A model generated the notes under the pieces. That model saw only the letters and a program-made list of their open reading frames with translations. It had not been told where the DNA came from and ran no database searches. A DNA stretch of 64,000 nucleotides, taken from NCBI GenBank assembly GCA_016718805.1, contig JADKCP010000011.1:484050-548049 (forward strand), given 5' to 3'. The stretch is from Bacteroidota bacterium (GTDB lineage: Bacteria; Bacteroidota; Bacteroidia; UBA4408). Position numbers and translations under genes: made by a program. Below are positions 18,333 to 27,131 of the stretch, piece after piece (the first letter of the stretch is position 1; every line of letters starts with the position of its first letter).

Positions 18333-20243
18333 ATGAATTATTTATCGATTGAAAATCTCACCAAAACCTACGGTGAAAAAACGCTTTTTAAGAATATTAG
18401 TTTTGGAATTGAACAAGGTCAAAAGCTTGCTTTGATTGCAAAAAACGGTTCAGGAAAAAGTACCCTACTTAGAATTATTTGTGGTAAAGATATTCCCGAT
18501 AGTGGCAACATAGTGAGTCGAAACGGAATTTCAATTGCTTACCTCGATCAAGATCCACAGTTTGATGAGCAAAGCAATGTGATAGAAAATATTTTTCGTG
18601 CAGACAACCCCATACTGAAAATAATTAAGGAATATGAGTTTTGTTTGGAAGAAGTAAATCTTGATCCAAGTACCGAAAACTTAGAAAAGTTGCAACAAAT
18701 TTCAGCTCAAATGGATGATGCTGCGGCTTGGGATTACGATGTAAAAGTGAAACAAATATTGTTTGAGTTGAAAGTTACCAACTTACACCAGGCCATCTCT
18801 GAAACCTCGGGTGGACAGCGCAAACGAGTTGCATTGAGCCGCGTACTTATTGAAGCTCCCGATTTATTGATCATGGATGAGCCAACCAATCATCTTGATT
18901 TAGCGATGGTTGAATGGCTTGAAAACTATTTATCACGGCAGGATATGGCTTTGCTAATGGTAACGCACGACCGGTATTTTTTAGACAATGTATGTGATGA
19001 AATTATCGAAATGGATAATCATCAATTGTATCGCTACAAAGGGAATTACTCTTATTTTTTAGAAAAGAAAGCCGAACGCGAATTTAACGAAGGGCGAGAA
19101 ACCGATAAAGCACGCAACCTGATGCGCACCGAAATTGAATGGATGCGAAGAATGCCTAAAGCAAGAGGTACCAAGTCGAAAGCACGTATTGATGCATTTT
19201 ATGATTTAAAAGACAAAGCTGCCGGAAAGGCGAAACAACAAGCTTTGCAGCTAAACGTAAAAATGAATCGTATTGGAGGCAAGGTAATCGAACTTAAAAA
19301 ATTGTATAAAAATTTTGGTGATTTAAAGGTGGTAAAAGGTTTTGATTATACCTTTAAAACAGGCGAGCGTATTGGTATTGTTGGAAAAAACGGAGTTGGA
19401 AAATCTACTTTTCTAAATATGCTCATGGGTCTTGAGCAAGCCGACTCGGGCAAAATAAACGTTGGTGAAACAGTGGTTTTTGGCTATTATTCGCAACAAG
19501 GAATGATTCTGAACGAGGACAAACGGGTAATTGAAGTTGTAAAAGAAATTGCCGATGTTATTCCAATGGGCGATGGAAGTAAAATTACTGCATCGCAGTT
19601 TTTGCAACTTTTTCAGTTTCCTCCCGACTCGCAATACACCTATGTAAGTAAGCTTAGTGGAGGTGAAAAGCGCAGGCTTTATTTGTTAACGGTGTTGATG
19701 AAGAATCCCAATTTTTTGATTCTGGATGAACCAACTAATGACTTGGATTTACTGACTTTGAATACCCTGGAAGATTTTTTGTTAAACTTCAAAGGTTGTT
19801 TGCTTATTGTTTCGCACGACCGCTATTTTATGGACAAGTTGGTGGATAGCTTATTCGTATTTGAGGGTGATGGAATTATATCGGGTTTCACCGGAAATTA
19901 TGCAGAGTATCGCGATAAGCAAGAAGAAATTGAAAGAATAGAAAAGGAAAATTCAAAACTTAAAAACAAATCAGTTTCAATAGAAAACACTGAAGTTCCG
20001 TCGAACATAGCAGCAAGTGAAAAAAAGAATAAGCTATCGTTTAAAGAAAAATATGAACTGGAACAACTCGAAAAGGAAATTCCTGTTTTAGAAAAAGAGA
20101 AAGAGCAACTCACCGAAAAAATGAATACACCTTCTGGCAATCATCTTGAACTGCAACAAGCTGCAGAACGATTTGCAGAAGTAAGCAATTTATTGGATGA
20201 AAAATCGATGCGTTGGTTAGAATTAAGTGAATTGGTTGAATAA
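18333..20243 (+). CDS. ABC-F family ATP-binding cassette protein
   Basis: 636 residues without membrane segments: two fused ABC ATPase domains and a C-terminal coiled coil. Domain 1 has Walker A AKNGSGKST (about residues 36-44), signature SGGQRKR and Walker B LLIMDEPTNHLD. Domain 2 has Walker A VGKNGVGKST, signature LSGGEKRR and LDEPTNDLD. The linker carries basic residues, and the last 80 residues form a charged helix (LEKEIPVLEKEKEQL). ABC-F proteins bind the ribosomal E site and relieve stalling or confer antibiotic protection. The C-terminal extension makes it Uup-like, but a resistance role cannot be excluded. Confidence 0.93.
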   Translation: MNYLSIENLTKTYGEKTLFKNISFGIEQGQKLALIAKNGSGKSTLLRIICGKDIPDSGNIVSRNGISIAYLDQDPQFDEQSNVIENIFRADNPILKIIKEYEFCLEEVNLDPSTENLEKLQQISAQMDDAAAWDYDVKVKQILFELKVTNLHQAISETSGGQRKRVALSRVLIEAPDLLIMDEPTNHLDLAMVEWLENYLSRQDMALLMVTHDRYFLDNVCDEIIEMDNHQLYRYKGNYSYFLEKKAEREFNEGRETDKARNLMRTEIEWMRRMPKARGTKSKARIDAFYDLKDKAAGKAKQQALQLNVKMNRIGGKVIELKKLYKNFGDLKVVKGFDYTFKTGERIGIVGKNGVGKSTFLNMLMGLEQADSGKINVGETVVFGYYSQQGMILNEDKRVIEVVKEIADVIPMGDGSKITASQFLQLFQFPPDSQYTYVSKLSGGEKRRLYLLTVLMKNPNFLILDEPTNDLDLLTLNTLEDFLLNFKGCLLIVSHDRYFMDKLVDSLFVFEGDGIISGFTGNYAEYRDKQEEIERIEKENSKLKNKSVSIENTEVPSNIAASEKKNKLSFKEKYELEQLEKEIPVLEKEKEQLTEKMNTPSGNHLELQQAAERFAEVSNLLDEKSMRWLELSELVE

Positions 20244-20246
20244 AAA

Positions 20247-20275
20247 AAGCCGTTACCTATAAAGAGTAACGGCTT
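20247..20275. terminator. Rho-independent terminator between convergent genes
   Basis: A perfect 10-bp stem (aagccgttac / gtaacggctt) has a 9-base loop. On the minus strand it is followed by seven T, so it mainly ends the minus-strand gene at 20295. It may also stop the ABC-F gene. Confidence 0.82.
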
Positions 20276-20294
20276 CCTACTTTTTAAAAATCTA

Positions 20295-20654
20295 TTATAC
20301 CAAGGTATTTTCGGGTTCAAATGCAAAAATATTGGTAGAATCGGCTGCAACAGCAGGCTTTTCTTTACTTTCCTTTTGAATTTCTTTAGGTTCAGCCTTC
20401 TTAGCTTCTTTAACAATTGGACTAACATAGGGTAAACCAACAATTTCGCTTTTTATTTCTTTAAGAAACATACCGAAATGAATAGCTTTTTTAACATTGG
20501 TAATATTTACCTCAATTTTCCATTCGTCAATTCCAACGGTTTTTGGTTTTACTGTAAATTCAACTTCATTTTCTAAGCAGTAATCCATTACCGATTGTAT
20601 ATTTTTTCTTTTCACTGCAACCATTGGCAGTTCTTCGTTCATAAATGCGTTCAT
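20295..20654 (-). CDS. Hypothetical protein, 119 residues
   Basis: Family not recognised. The first 75 residues look like a compact alpha/beta domain ('VAVKRKNIQSVMDYCLENE...WKIEVNITNVKKAIHFGMFL'). The C-terminal 45 residues are a lysine/glutamate/proline-rich tail that is probably disordered. There is no signal peptide or membrane segment. It has its own terminator at 20247 on the minus strand and is a single gene. Codon use looks like that of its neighbours, so it is probably a real gene. Confidence 0.6.
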   Translation of the reverse strand: MNAFMNEELPMVAVKRKNIQSVMDYCLENEVEFTVKPKTVGIDEWKIEVNITNVKKAIHFGMFLKEIKSEIVGLPYVSPIVKEAKKAEPKEIQKESKEKPAVAADSTNIFAFEPENTLV

Positions 20655-20836
20655 GCGATTAGTATTAAATTTTTACACTTGTAAAAGTAATGGATAAAAG
20701 TTAAAATTTTAAGAGAATATTTTTCAACAACCCTTTTATTTTTAATCAAAAATACAGGGGGATACTTTCTTTTACAAAAAAACCGGCAATCGCTACGTAA
20801 CTATACTCACAGCTAACGATCAGGTCAAATAAATTT

Positions 20837-20844
20837 TATATTTG
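20837..20844 (+). promoter_or_regulatory. Candidate -7 promoter element of the SGNH hydrolase
   Basis: TATATTTG matches the Bacteroidota -7 consensus TAnnTTTG. It lies 22 bases before the ATG at 20866, which supports that start over a TTG at 20842 inside this element. No obvious -33 TTG is seen. Confidence 0.45.
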
Positions 20845-20865
20845 CTTTATTTATACCAATATTGT

Positions 20866-21462
20866 ATGAATTGGGAAACCTTGTTGTCATTTGGAGATAG
20901 TATCACTTTCGGAGCGAGAAGCTATTTATCCTATCCTGAAATTTGCGGTTCCATCTTGGAAGAAAAATTACAAAAAAGCTGGCATGTTATCAATCATTCG
21001 GTAAGCGGTTATACAACTATAGACTTGGTGCGCTCAATAAACCCAATGATGCAAAATTACAAATCCGCAAATCCTAGCATTATTACGGTAATGATAGGAA
21101 CAAACGATATAAAATTGAATATTTCATTAAACGAATTTAAAATTGCGTACAAGCAACTTATCGTAAAATTAAAACTGCTATCTATCAATAACAACATTGT
21201 ACTTTTAAAAATTCCTTTATTTAAACAAAAGGTCTCCTATCCCTATAATTTTGCAATGAATAGCCAAATAGATTTATTCAATACTTGTATCGAAAAATTA
21301 GCCTTTGAAAATAATTTAGCTTGTTTTTCTTTTAGTTTTGAAGATGAAGATCACTTTGACGGTGTTCATTTAAACTCTATTGGATGCGCTACTGCGGCTT
21401 TGCAACTTGGTAATCTAATTTTAAAAGATAAAGGTGTTGAAAGTACTACAACTTTGCCATAA
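20866..21462 (+). CDS. SGNH/GDSL-type hydrolase
   Basis: 198 residues from the ATG at 20866 (MNWETLL). All SGNH blocks are present: FGDSIT with the nucleophile Ser12, the oxyanion residue region in block II, GTND (block III) and DGVHLN with the catalytic Asp-His pair. There is no signal peptide. It probably removes acyl groups from a sugar or lipid. Its end overlaps the start of a GT4 glycosyltransferase by 29 bases, so the two are co-transcribed and may act on the same glycan or glycolipid. Confidence 0.85.
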   Translation: MNWETLLSFGDSITFGARSYLSYPEICGSILEEKLQKSWHVINHSVSGYTTIDLVRSINPMMQNYKSANPSIITVMIGTNDIKLNISLNEFKIAYKQLIVKLKLLSINNNIVLLKIPLFKQKVSYPYNFAMNSQIDLFNTCIEKLAFENNLACFSFSFEDEDHFDGVHLNSIGCATAALQLGNLILKDKGVESTTTLP

Positions 21463-22648
21463 AATACCCTATCCTGCTCAGGATGGTGGGGCTCAAGTTA
21501 TACATTTTACAACCCAAGGATTACTAAATAAAGGAATTGAATTAAAAATAATCGCAATAAATCCAACACGTAATTTTGTTCCGCTCCACTCGCTGCCAAT
21601 TGAATATAAACAATCAACCAGGTTCGAAGCAATAACAGTAGATACTGCCATAAAACCTGTTCGCTTTTTACTTAATCTTTTAAAAAAGGAGTCGTATTTT
21701 ATTGAGCGCTTTAAATCGAATGAATTTGAAAATAAACTCTCCACTGTACTACTGGCAGAAAGCTTTGATATTATTCAGCTTGAGCATTTATATTTATGTA
21801 TTTACTTACCAATTCTACGCAAGTTTTCGAAAGCTAAAATTATTTTGCGACCTCAAAATGTTGAATATCAAATTTGGGAAGGCTACCAAAATCAAGTAAA
21901 AAATCCTGTTAAGAAATTACTTCTCAAAATTGCCACCGCGCGTTTAAAAAAGTATGAGCAAAATACTGTAAAATGTGTAGATGGAATACTTGCGTTAACA
22001 AAAAATGATGCAGTTGTGTTTTCATCTTTTGTTTCAACAGTACCTATTGAAATTATTGCAATGGGCTATGAATACTCAAAATTAAAGGAGTATAATTTTG
22101 AAAATCAATTTTTGAATAAACCGGTAGTGTATCATTTAGGCGCTATGGACTGGTTGCCAAATGTGGAGGCAATTGACTGGTTTTTGGATAAGGTATTACC
22201 AATTTTGCAATCGAAAAAAGCTGGGGTTAAAATTATTTTAGCAGGAAGAAATATGCCGAATAAATATTTCACTTATCAATCAGATATGCTTGAAATTAAT
22301 GCTGAGGTTTACGAACCATTAAAATTTCAAGAAGATAAGCCAATACTGATTGTCCCGCTATTATCCGGAAGTGGAATACGTGCCAAAATAATTGAAGGAT
22401 TAGCCTTAGGAAAAACAATTATTTCAACGAACATTGGTGCGCAGGGAATCAATTTTACTAATGGTAAAGATTTAATAATTGCTGATACTGCCGAAGATTT
22501 TGCAAATCAAATTATACGCTATGCAAGCTCCATCGAAATGTGCAAATCGGTTTCACTAGAGGCGCGAAAACTTAGCCGTTCTTATTATACTAGCGAAGTT
22601 ACCTCCACTAACATGATTGAATTTTATACTAAATTGCTTAAAAATTAA
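21434..22648 (+). CDS. Glycosyltransferase family 4 (GT-B fold)
   Basis: 404 residues starting at GTG 21434 (or TTG 21437) inside the end of the preceding gene. The start, 'KVLQLCHKIPYPAQDGGAQV', is the usual opening of GT4 sugar transferases, with the glycine-rich acceptor loop. The C-terminal half has 'VYHLGAMDWLPNVEAIDWFL' and the donor-binding segment PLLSGSGIRAKIIEGLALG, where the conserved Glu contacts the nucleotide-sugar. It probably adds a sugar to a surface polysaccharide or lipid. It is translationally coupled to the SGNH hydrolase. Confidence 0.88.
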   Translation: MLKVLQLCHKIPYPAQDGGAQVIHFTTQGLLNKGIELKIIAINPTRNFVPLHSLPIEYKQSTRFEAITVDTAIKPVRFLLNLLKKESYFIERFKSNEFENKLSTVLLAESFDIIQLEHLYLCIYLPILRKFSKAKIILRPQNVEYQIWEGYQNQVKNPVKKLLLKIATARLKKYEQNTVKCVDGILALTKNDAVVFSSFVSTVPIEIIAMGYEYSKLKEYNFENQFLNKPVVYHLGAMDWLPNVEAIDWFLDKVLPILQSKKAGVKIILAGRNMPNKYFTYQSDMLEINAEVYEPLKFQEDKPILIVPLLSGSGIRAKIIEGLALGKTIISTNIGAQGINFTNGKDLIIADTAEDFANQIIRYASSIEMCKSVSLEARKLSRSYYTSEVTSTNMIEFYTKLLKN

Positions 22649-22750
22649 TAGCCTTAATTCGTGTTATAACCTAGAATCCTATAAAACTTAGGAAGTTAAA
22701 TTTGCTGCAAATAATTCTGATATTAATTCAAGTGTAAATGCAAAAATCAA

Positions 22751-23773
22751 TTATGCAACAGCTTCTAAAAAATTGTAGTGTTTCACAATTTGATCCAAGG
22801 TAGTGTATATTTCAGAAATATCGTTTGAGGTAACGAGTTTCATCCTAAATTCCTTAAAATGGTCAAGTCCCTTAAAATAATTGGTATAATGTCGGCGCAT
22901 TTCAACTATACCTAACACAGGGCCTTTCCATTGGAGGCTAAAATCGAGGTGTTTTTTACAAACTGCTACACGTTCAGCTATACCTGGCTTTTGAAGCTGA
23001 TTACCGGTTGCAAAATAGTGTTTAATTTCATTAAATATCCATGGATATCCAATGGATGCGCGACCAATCATAATACCGTCTACTCCGTAAGTATCACGCA
23101 TTTTTTTTGCCTTTTCAGGGCTATCCACATCGCCATTTCCAAAAATTGGAATCGTAATTCTTGGGTTATTTTTAATTTCCCGAATCAAGGTCCAATCGGC
23201 ATCACCTTTATACATTTGCACACGTGTACGGCCATGTACCGAAAGTGCTTTAATTCCGATATCTTGTAAGCGCTCAGCCACTTCTCCAACATTTTTGGTT
23301 GACTCGTCCCAACCTAAACGCGTTTTAACAGTTACGGGCAAATGAGTGGCTTTTACAATTTCAGATGTCATTGCAACCATTTTGGGAATATCGCGCAACA
23401 AGGCTGCTCCAGCACCTTTGCAGGCTACATTTTTAACCGGGCAGCCATAATTAATATCAATTAAATCAGGTCCTGCCTGGGTACTTATAATAGCAGACTC
23501 GCGCATTGAATCAATATCGCTTCCAAAAATTTGTATTCCTATTGGTCTTTCGTAATCAAAAACATCTAGTTTTTTAACACTTTTTGCCGCCTCTCTAATT
23601 AAGCCTTCACTTGATATAAACTCGGTATACATAAGGTCTGCACCATGATCTTTGCAAACCGCACGAAAAGGCGGATCGCTTACATCTTCCATGGGGGCAA
23701 GCAATAGCGGAAAATCGCCGAGTTGTATGTTACCGATACGTATCAAGGAATTAATCTTAATTTTGGGCTGCAA
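22751..23773 (-). CDS. dusB: tRNA-dihydrouridine synthase (DusB-type)
   Basis: Up to 340 residues. No ATG is available; the frame begins at TTG 23773, or more likely at TTG 23746, which gives MIRIGNIQLGDFPLLLAPMEDV, the usual family start. It is an FMN enzyme reducing uridine in the tRNA D loop. The TIM-barrel motif LAPMEDVSDPPFR, the catalytic Cys in NVACKGAGAALL, the phosphate-binding IFGNGDV and IMIGRASIGYPWIF are all present. The gene is divergent from the CPBP protease and separated from it by only a few tens of bases. Confidence 0.92.
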   Translation of the reverse strand: MQPKIKINSLIRIGNIQLGDFPLLLAPMEDVSDPPFRAVCKDHGADLMYTEFISSEGLIREAAKSVKKLDVFDYERPIGIQIFGSDIDSMRESAIISTQAGPDLIDINYGCPVKNVACKGAGAALLRDIPKMVAMTSEIVKATHLPVTVKTRLGWDESTKNVGEVAERLQDIGIKALSVHGRTRVQMYKGDADWTLIREIKNNPRITIPIFGNGDVDSPEKAKKMRDTYGVDGIMIGRASIGYPWIFNEIKHYFATGNQLQKPGIAERVAVCKKHLDFSLQWKGPVLGIVEMRRHYTNYFKGLDHFKEFRMKLVTSNDISEIYTTLDQIVKHYNFLEAVA

Positions 23774-23791
23774 ATTTACGTTTTTATTTTT

Positions 23792-24739
23792 ATGGATACA
23801 TCACTCCTATTGGGCAATCGCCATCCACTTTCACAGCTGCTCATTTTTTTGGGAATTGCTTTGTTGTCGGTTTCTATTTTTTCATTTATTCCTTTTTTAC
23901 TTGCTCAACCCTTATTTGGCATCGATGCTTTGCACGATCAAGATTTATTTTCGAACCATACTACTCCGGCTTCCATTGCCTTGCTTAAATTTATTCAACT
24001 AATGCAATCAATTGGATTATTTGTGGTTCCGCCCTTGTTGTTTTCATATTTGTATACTAAACAAATAAAAGGTTACCTACAAATAAACCTCACTATTTCT
24101 CCACTTCAGCTGGTGTATATAACTATTATGCTAGTGGCTGCAATGCCTGCAATAAATTGGATGGGAGAAATGAATGCTCAATTAAATTTACCTTCTTCTT
24201 TGCATGGCTTAGAAGTATGGATGAAAAAAATGGAAACAGAAGCTGAAGCACTTACAAAGGTATTTTTACAAATGCCCAACCTAGGAATTTTGCTTTTTAA
24301 CTTAGTCTTAGTTGCTATTATTCCGGCAATTGGAGAAGAATTGGTTTTTAGAGGAGTGCTTCAAAAAATAATTGCTGAATGGACAAAAAACAAGCATTTA
24401 GGAATTTGGATTTCGGCTATTTTATTTAGTGCTATGCACCTGCAATTTTATGGCTTTATACCACGTATGCTTTTGGGGGCGCTACTTGGTTATTCGCTAG
24501 TATGGACTGGTTCTATTTGGATTCCCATTTTGGGACACTTTGTGAACAATGCAACTGCAGTTTTGCTAACTTATTTAGAGCAAAGAGGAAAAATTAACAC
24601 CACTGTTGAAAGCATTGGAACAACATCAGAAACTCAACTAATTGTGTGGTTTAGTTTTGCAATAGTATTTCTTTTTTCGTTTTTGTTGTGGAAGTCAAGC
24701 AAAGTTGATAAGCAAAGTCCGGTATACATTCATCGATAA
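23792..24739 (+). CDS. CPBP-family intramembrane metalloprotease
   Basis: 315 residues from the ATG at 23792, with about eight membrane segments. The CPBP/Abi (CAAX protease-like) motifs are complete: IGEELVFRG (EExxxR), SAMHLQF (FxxxH-type metal ligand) and GHFVNNA (HxxxN). Family members cut membrane-embedded substrates; some process prenylated proteins or protect against self-made bacteriocins. No substrate is suggested by the neighbours. The frame extends upstream to 23723 but that part overlaps dusB, and the ATG opens a normal N-terminus. Confidence 0.9.
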   Translation: MDTSLLLGNRHPLSQLLIFLGIALLSVSIFSFIPFLLAQPLFGIDALHDQDLFSNHTTPASIALLKFIQLMQSIGLFVVPPLLFSYLYTKQIKGYLQINLTISPLQLVYITIMLVAAMPAINWMGEMNAQLNLPSSLHGLEVWMKKMETEAEALTKVFLQMPNLGILLFNLVLVAIIPAIGEELVFRGVLQKIIAEWTKNKHLGIWISAILFSAMHLQFYGFIPRMLLGALLGYSLVWTGSIWIPILGHFVNNATAVLLTYLEQRGKINTTVESIGTTSETQLIVWFSFAIVFLFSFLLWKSSKVDKQSPVYIHR

Positions 24740-24833
24740 TTCTCGATTAAACCAGCTTTATACTAATTTAGACTTCGTTAGTTAATGTGTACACGTATTG
24801 CCATATTAAAGATGATGAGGTTGAAAAACGCTG

Positions 24834-24862
24834 GGAGAGGGAGGGATTAGTTACATGATCCC
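24834..24862 (-). repeat. Copy of the tRNA-Ser 3' end downstream of tRNA-Ser(GGA)
   Basis: The 15 bases ggagagggagggatt are identical to the acceptor/T-arm end of tRNA-Ser(GGA) at 24994-25008, 160 bases away in the same orientation. Where the tRNA has its TTCGAA loop, this copy has a different sequence ending catgatccc. A matching element lies beside the second tRNA-Ser remnant at 38114. Confidence 0.6.
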
Positions 24863-24956
24863 GTTGCGTAGGGGCTTAAAACAATTCACACCTTTGGTGT
24901 TTTATGATGATTAAAAAATACACTATCAAAAAATTTTGTATTGAATTTTCTAATCA

Positions 24957-24981
24957 TAATAAAACCCGCTTATAGCGGGTT
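24957..24981 (-). terminator. Terminator of tRNA-Ser(GGA)
   Basis: An 8-bp perfect stem (aacccgct / agcgggtt) with a 3-base loop is followed by TTTT on the minus strand, 12 bases beyond the 3' end of the tRNA. Confidence 0.7.
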
Positions 24982-24992
24982 GAATTGTTTTG

Positions 24993-25079
24993 CGGAGAGG
25001 GAGGGATTCGAACCCTCGATACCCTTGCGAGTATACAAACTTTCCAGGCTTGCTCATTCGACCACTCTGACACCTCTCC
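24993..25079 (-). tRNA. tRNA-Ser (anticodon GGA)
   Basis: 87 bases. The acceptor stem GGAGAGG pairs with CCTCTCC; the discriminator base is G. The anticodon stem CAAGC/GTTTG holds the loop CT-GGA-AA, reading UCC codons. The long variable arm (tatactcgcaagggtat) is that of a class II tRNA, and the T arm is GAGGG-TTCGAAT-CCCTC. The 3' CCA is not fully encoded. Confidence 0.95.
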
Positions 25080-25137
25080 TAGTGAAAATTTGGGGAGGCA
25101 AATGTAAAAAATTAATTGGTATAGCAGTCTTTTGCAA

Positions 25138-26166
25138 TTATTCGGTCAATTCGCCGCGCAAAGATTGTGTAAGGTACTTTTCAATTTGCTTGCGAGTAAG
25201 TTTCTTTCCCAGCAAATACATTAGCTTGGCTACAGCTGCTTCGGTAGTTATGTCTTTGCCACTCACCACTCCTATTTTGGCCAAGCCTTCACTAGTTTCG
25301 TAAGCACCTTGTTTTACAGTGCCGGCATTGCATTGAGAAACATTGTAAATTAAAATACCTCTTTTAGAAGCTGCGTCTAGCGCATCAATAAACCATTCGG
25401 AATTAGGGGCGTTACCACTTCCAAAAGTTTCAAGCACAACTGCTTTTAACCCTTTTGTGGAAAGTATAGCATCTACCACATTCTTAGAAATACCCGGAAA
25501 AATTTTTAGAATAGCAATGTTGGTATCAAAATCAAAACTTGCCTTCATTTTTAAGGACGATGGTTTTTGAATCCGCACATAATTGTACTTTATACTTACT
25601 CCTGCTTCCGCAAGTATAGGATAATTGGGCGATTGAAAAGCATCGAAATGTTCCGAGTTAAATTTATGCGTGCGGTTTCCGCGATATAATTCGTATTCAA
25701 AATAAATGGCTACTTCAGGTACAACCGGCTTTCCCTTTTCTTTAGCAGCTGCAATTTCAATAGCTGTTATAAGATTTTCCTTGCCGTCGGTACGAATCAC
25801 GCCTATGGGCAATTGCGAACCTGTTAATATAACCGGCTTCGCTAAATTTTCGAGCATAAAACTTAATGCCGAAGCTGTAAAAGCCATGGTATCAGAGCCG
25901 TGCAATATTACAAAGCCATCGTATTTGTCGTAATTTTCTTGAATAATTTTTGCCAATTTTACCCAGGTTGCCGGCTCCATATTACTTGAATCGATGGGAG
26001 GAGAAAATGAAATTGACGACAAATCAATGTCAAATTTTTCGAGTTCGGGCACTTGCTTTTTAATGTGTGCAAAATTAAATGGTACTAACGATCCGCTTTT
26101 CTCATCTTGCTTCATACCAATGGTACCACCGGTGTAAATCAGTAAAACTGAAGAAGTGTTTGCCAT
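25138..26166 (-). CDS. ansA: Type I L-asparaginase
   Basis: 342 residues. Both active-site threonine motifs are present: YTGGTIGM (Thr12/Thr15 region) and LHGSDTMAFTASALS. It hydrolyses asparagine to aspartate and ammonia; type I enzymes are cytoplasmic, and no signal peptide is seen. The length fits the AnsA family. It starts 8 bases after the stop of the TatD-family gene on the same strand, so the two form an operon. The ATG at 26166 directly precedes the N-terminal strand. Confidence 0.95.
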   Translation of the reverse strand: MANTSSVLLIYTGGTIGMKQDEKSGSLVPFNFAHIKKQVPELEKFDIDLSSISFSPPIDSSNMEPATWVKLAKIIQENYDKYDGFVILHGSDTMAFTASALSFMLENLAKPVILTGSQLPIGVIRTDGKENLITAIEIAAAKEKGKPVVPEVAIYFEYELYRGNRTHKFNSEHFDAFQSPNYPILAEAGVSIKYNYVRIQKPSSLKMKASFDFDTNIAILKIFPGISKNVVDAILSTKGLKAVVLETFGSGNAPNSEWFIDALDAASKRGILIYNVSQCNAGTVKQGAYETSEGLAKIGVVSGKDITTEAAVAKLMYLLGKKLTRKQIEKYLTQSLRGELTE

Positions 26167-26174
26167 AATTTGCT

Positions 26175-26954
26175 TTATATTCCAAAAATTAATTGAGCAT
26201 TTTTTGTAGTAATTTCAGCCACATGCTGAAGCGAACAATTTTTTATTTCTGCCACCTTTTCGGCGATTATTCGAATGTAACTACTTTCGTTTCGCTTGCC
26301 ACGATGTGGTACAGGTGCAAGGTAAGGTGAATCGGTTTCTAAAACAATTTTTTCGAGTTCAATTTCTTTCAGTACCTTATCCAATCCTGAATTTTTAAAT
26401 GTTAGCACTCCTCCTATTCCTAAAAAAAATCCTAATTCGATTACTTTTTTAGCCTGCTCAGCATTTCCACTAAAACAATGAAAAATACCTTTTAAAGCAT
26501 TGTCTTTATTGGGCTCACAAAATTCACACATAATTTCATAAATCTCATCAAATGCGTTTCTGCAATGTATCGATATAGGCAATTTTAACTCTATCGCCCA
26601 ATTAATTTGTGTTCGAAATGCTTGTTTTTGCTGCTCGACAAAAGTTTTATCCCAATACAAATCAATTCCTATTTCACCAACTGCCACATACTTTTCAGTG
26701 AACAATAGTCTTTCAATAGTCGCCAATTCTTGTTCCACCTTTTCATTAACTGAACATGGATGCAGTCCCATCATGGCAAAACAATTCGCAGGATACTTTT
26801 GCACCAATTGTTTCATCGGTTCAATGGAACTTGTATCAATATTGGGAAGATAAAATTTTTGTATACCCGAATCTATAGCATTGGCAATCATTTGATCGCG
26901 GTCGTTATCAAATTCCTCGGCATATAAGTGTGTATGCGTATCAACTAAAATCAT
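26175..26954 (-). CDS. TatD-family metal-dependent hydrolase/DNase
   Basis: 259 residues of a TIM-barrel metallohydrolase. The metal ligands are visible: H7 and H9 in DTHTHLY, Glu in VGEIGIDLYWD, His in PISIHCR and in FHCFSG, and the Asp of LETDSPYLAP. TatD-family enzymes are 3'-5' exonucleases or D-aminoacyl-tRNA deacylases; the exact activity is unknown here. First gene of a two-gene operon with ansA, an arrangement I treat as incidental. Confidence 0.92.
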   Translation of the reverse strand: MILVDTHTHLYAEEFDNDRDQMIANAIDSGIQKFYLPNIDTSSIEPMKQLVQKYPANCFAMMGLHPCSVNEKVEQELATIERLLFTEKYVAVGEIGIDLYWDKTFVEQQKQAFRTQINWAIELKLPISIHCRNAFDEIYEIMCEFCEPNKDNALKGIFHCFSGNAEQAKKVIELGFFLGIGGVLTFKNSGLDKVLKEIELEKIVLETDSPYLAPVPHRGKRNESSYIRIIAEKVAEIKNCSLQHVAEITTKNAQLIFGI

Positions 26955-27131
26955 TCTGCAAAAATAGAAAAAGACTCATGTGTAGGATTTTATATTTTTG
27001 TTGTAGCGTTTGAGATAAAGACCGTGTTGTTGTTACAACTAAAAGTTGGGAATAAAACTCGCGGCGTTTAATTGATTGATGGGAAGCTTTAGGGAATAGT
27101 TAAAATTGGTGCTTTATAATACACTTCGAAA

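Noticed and set aside
24957..24981. Riboswitch or attenuator at cgggtt hairpin
   Set aside because: It lies directly 3' of tRNA-Ser with a T-run on that strand, so it is the tRNA terminator.
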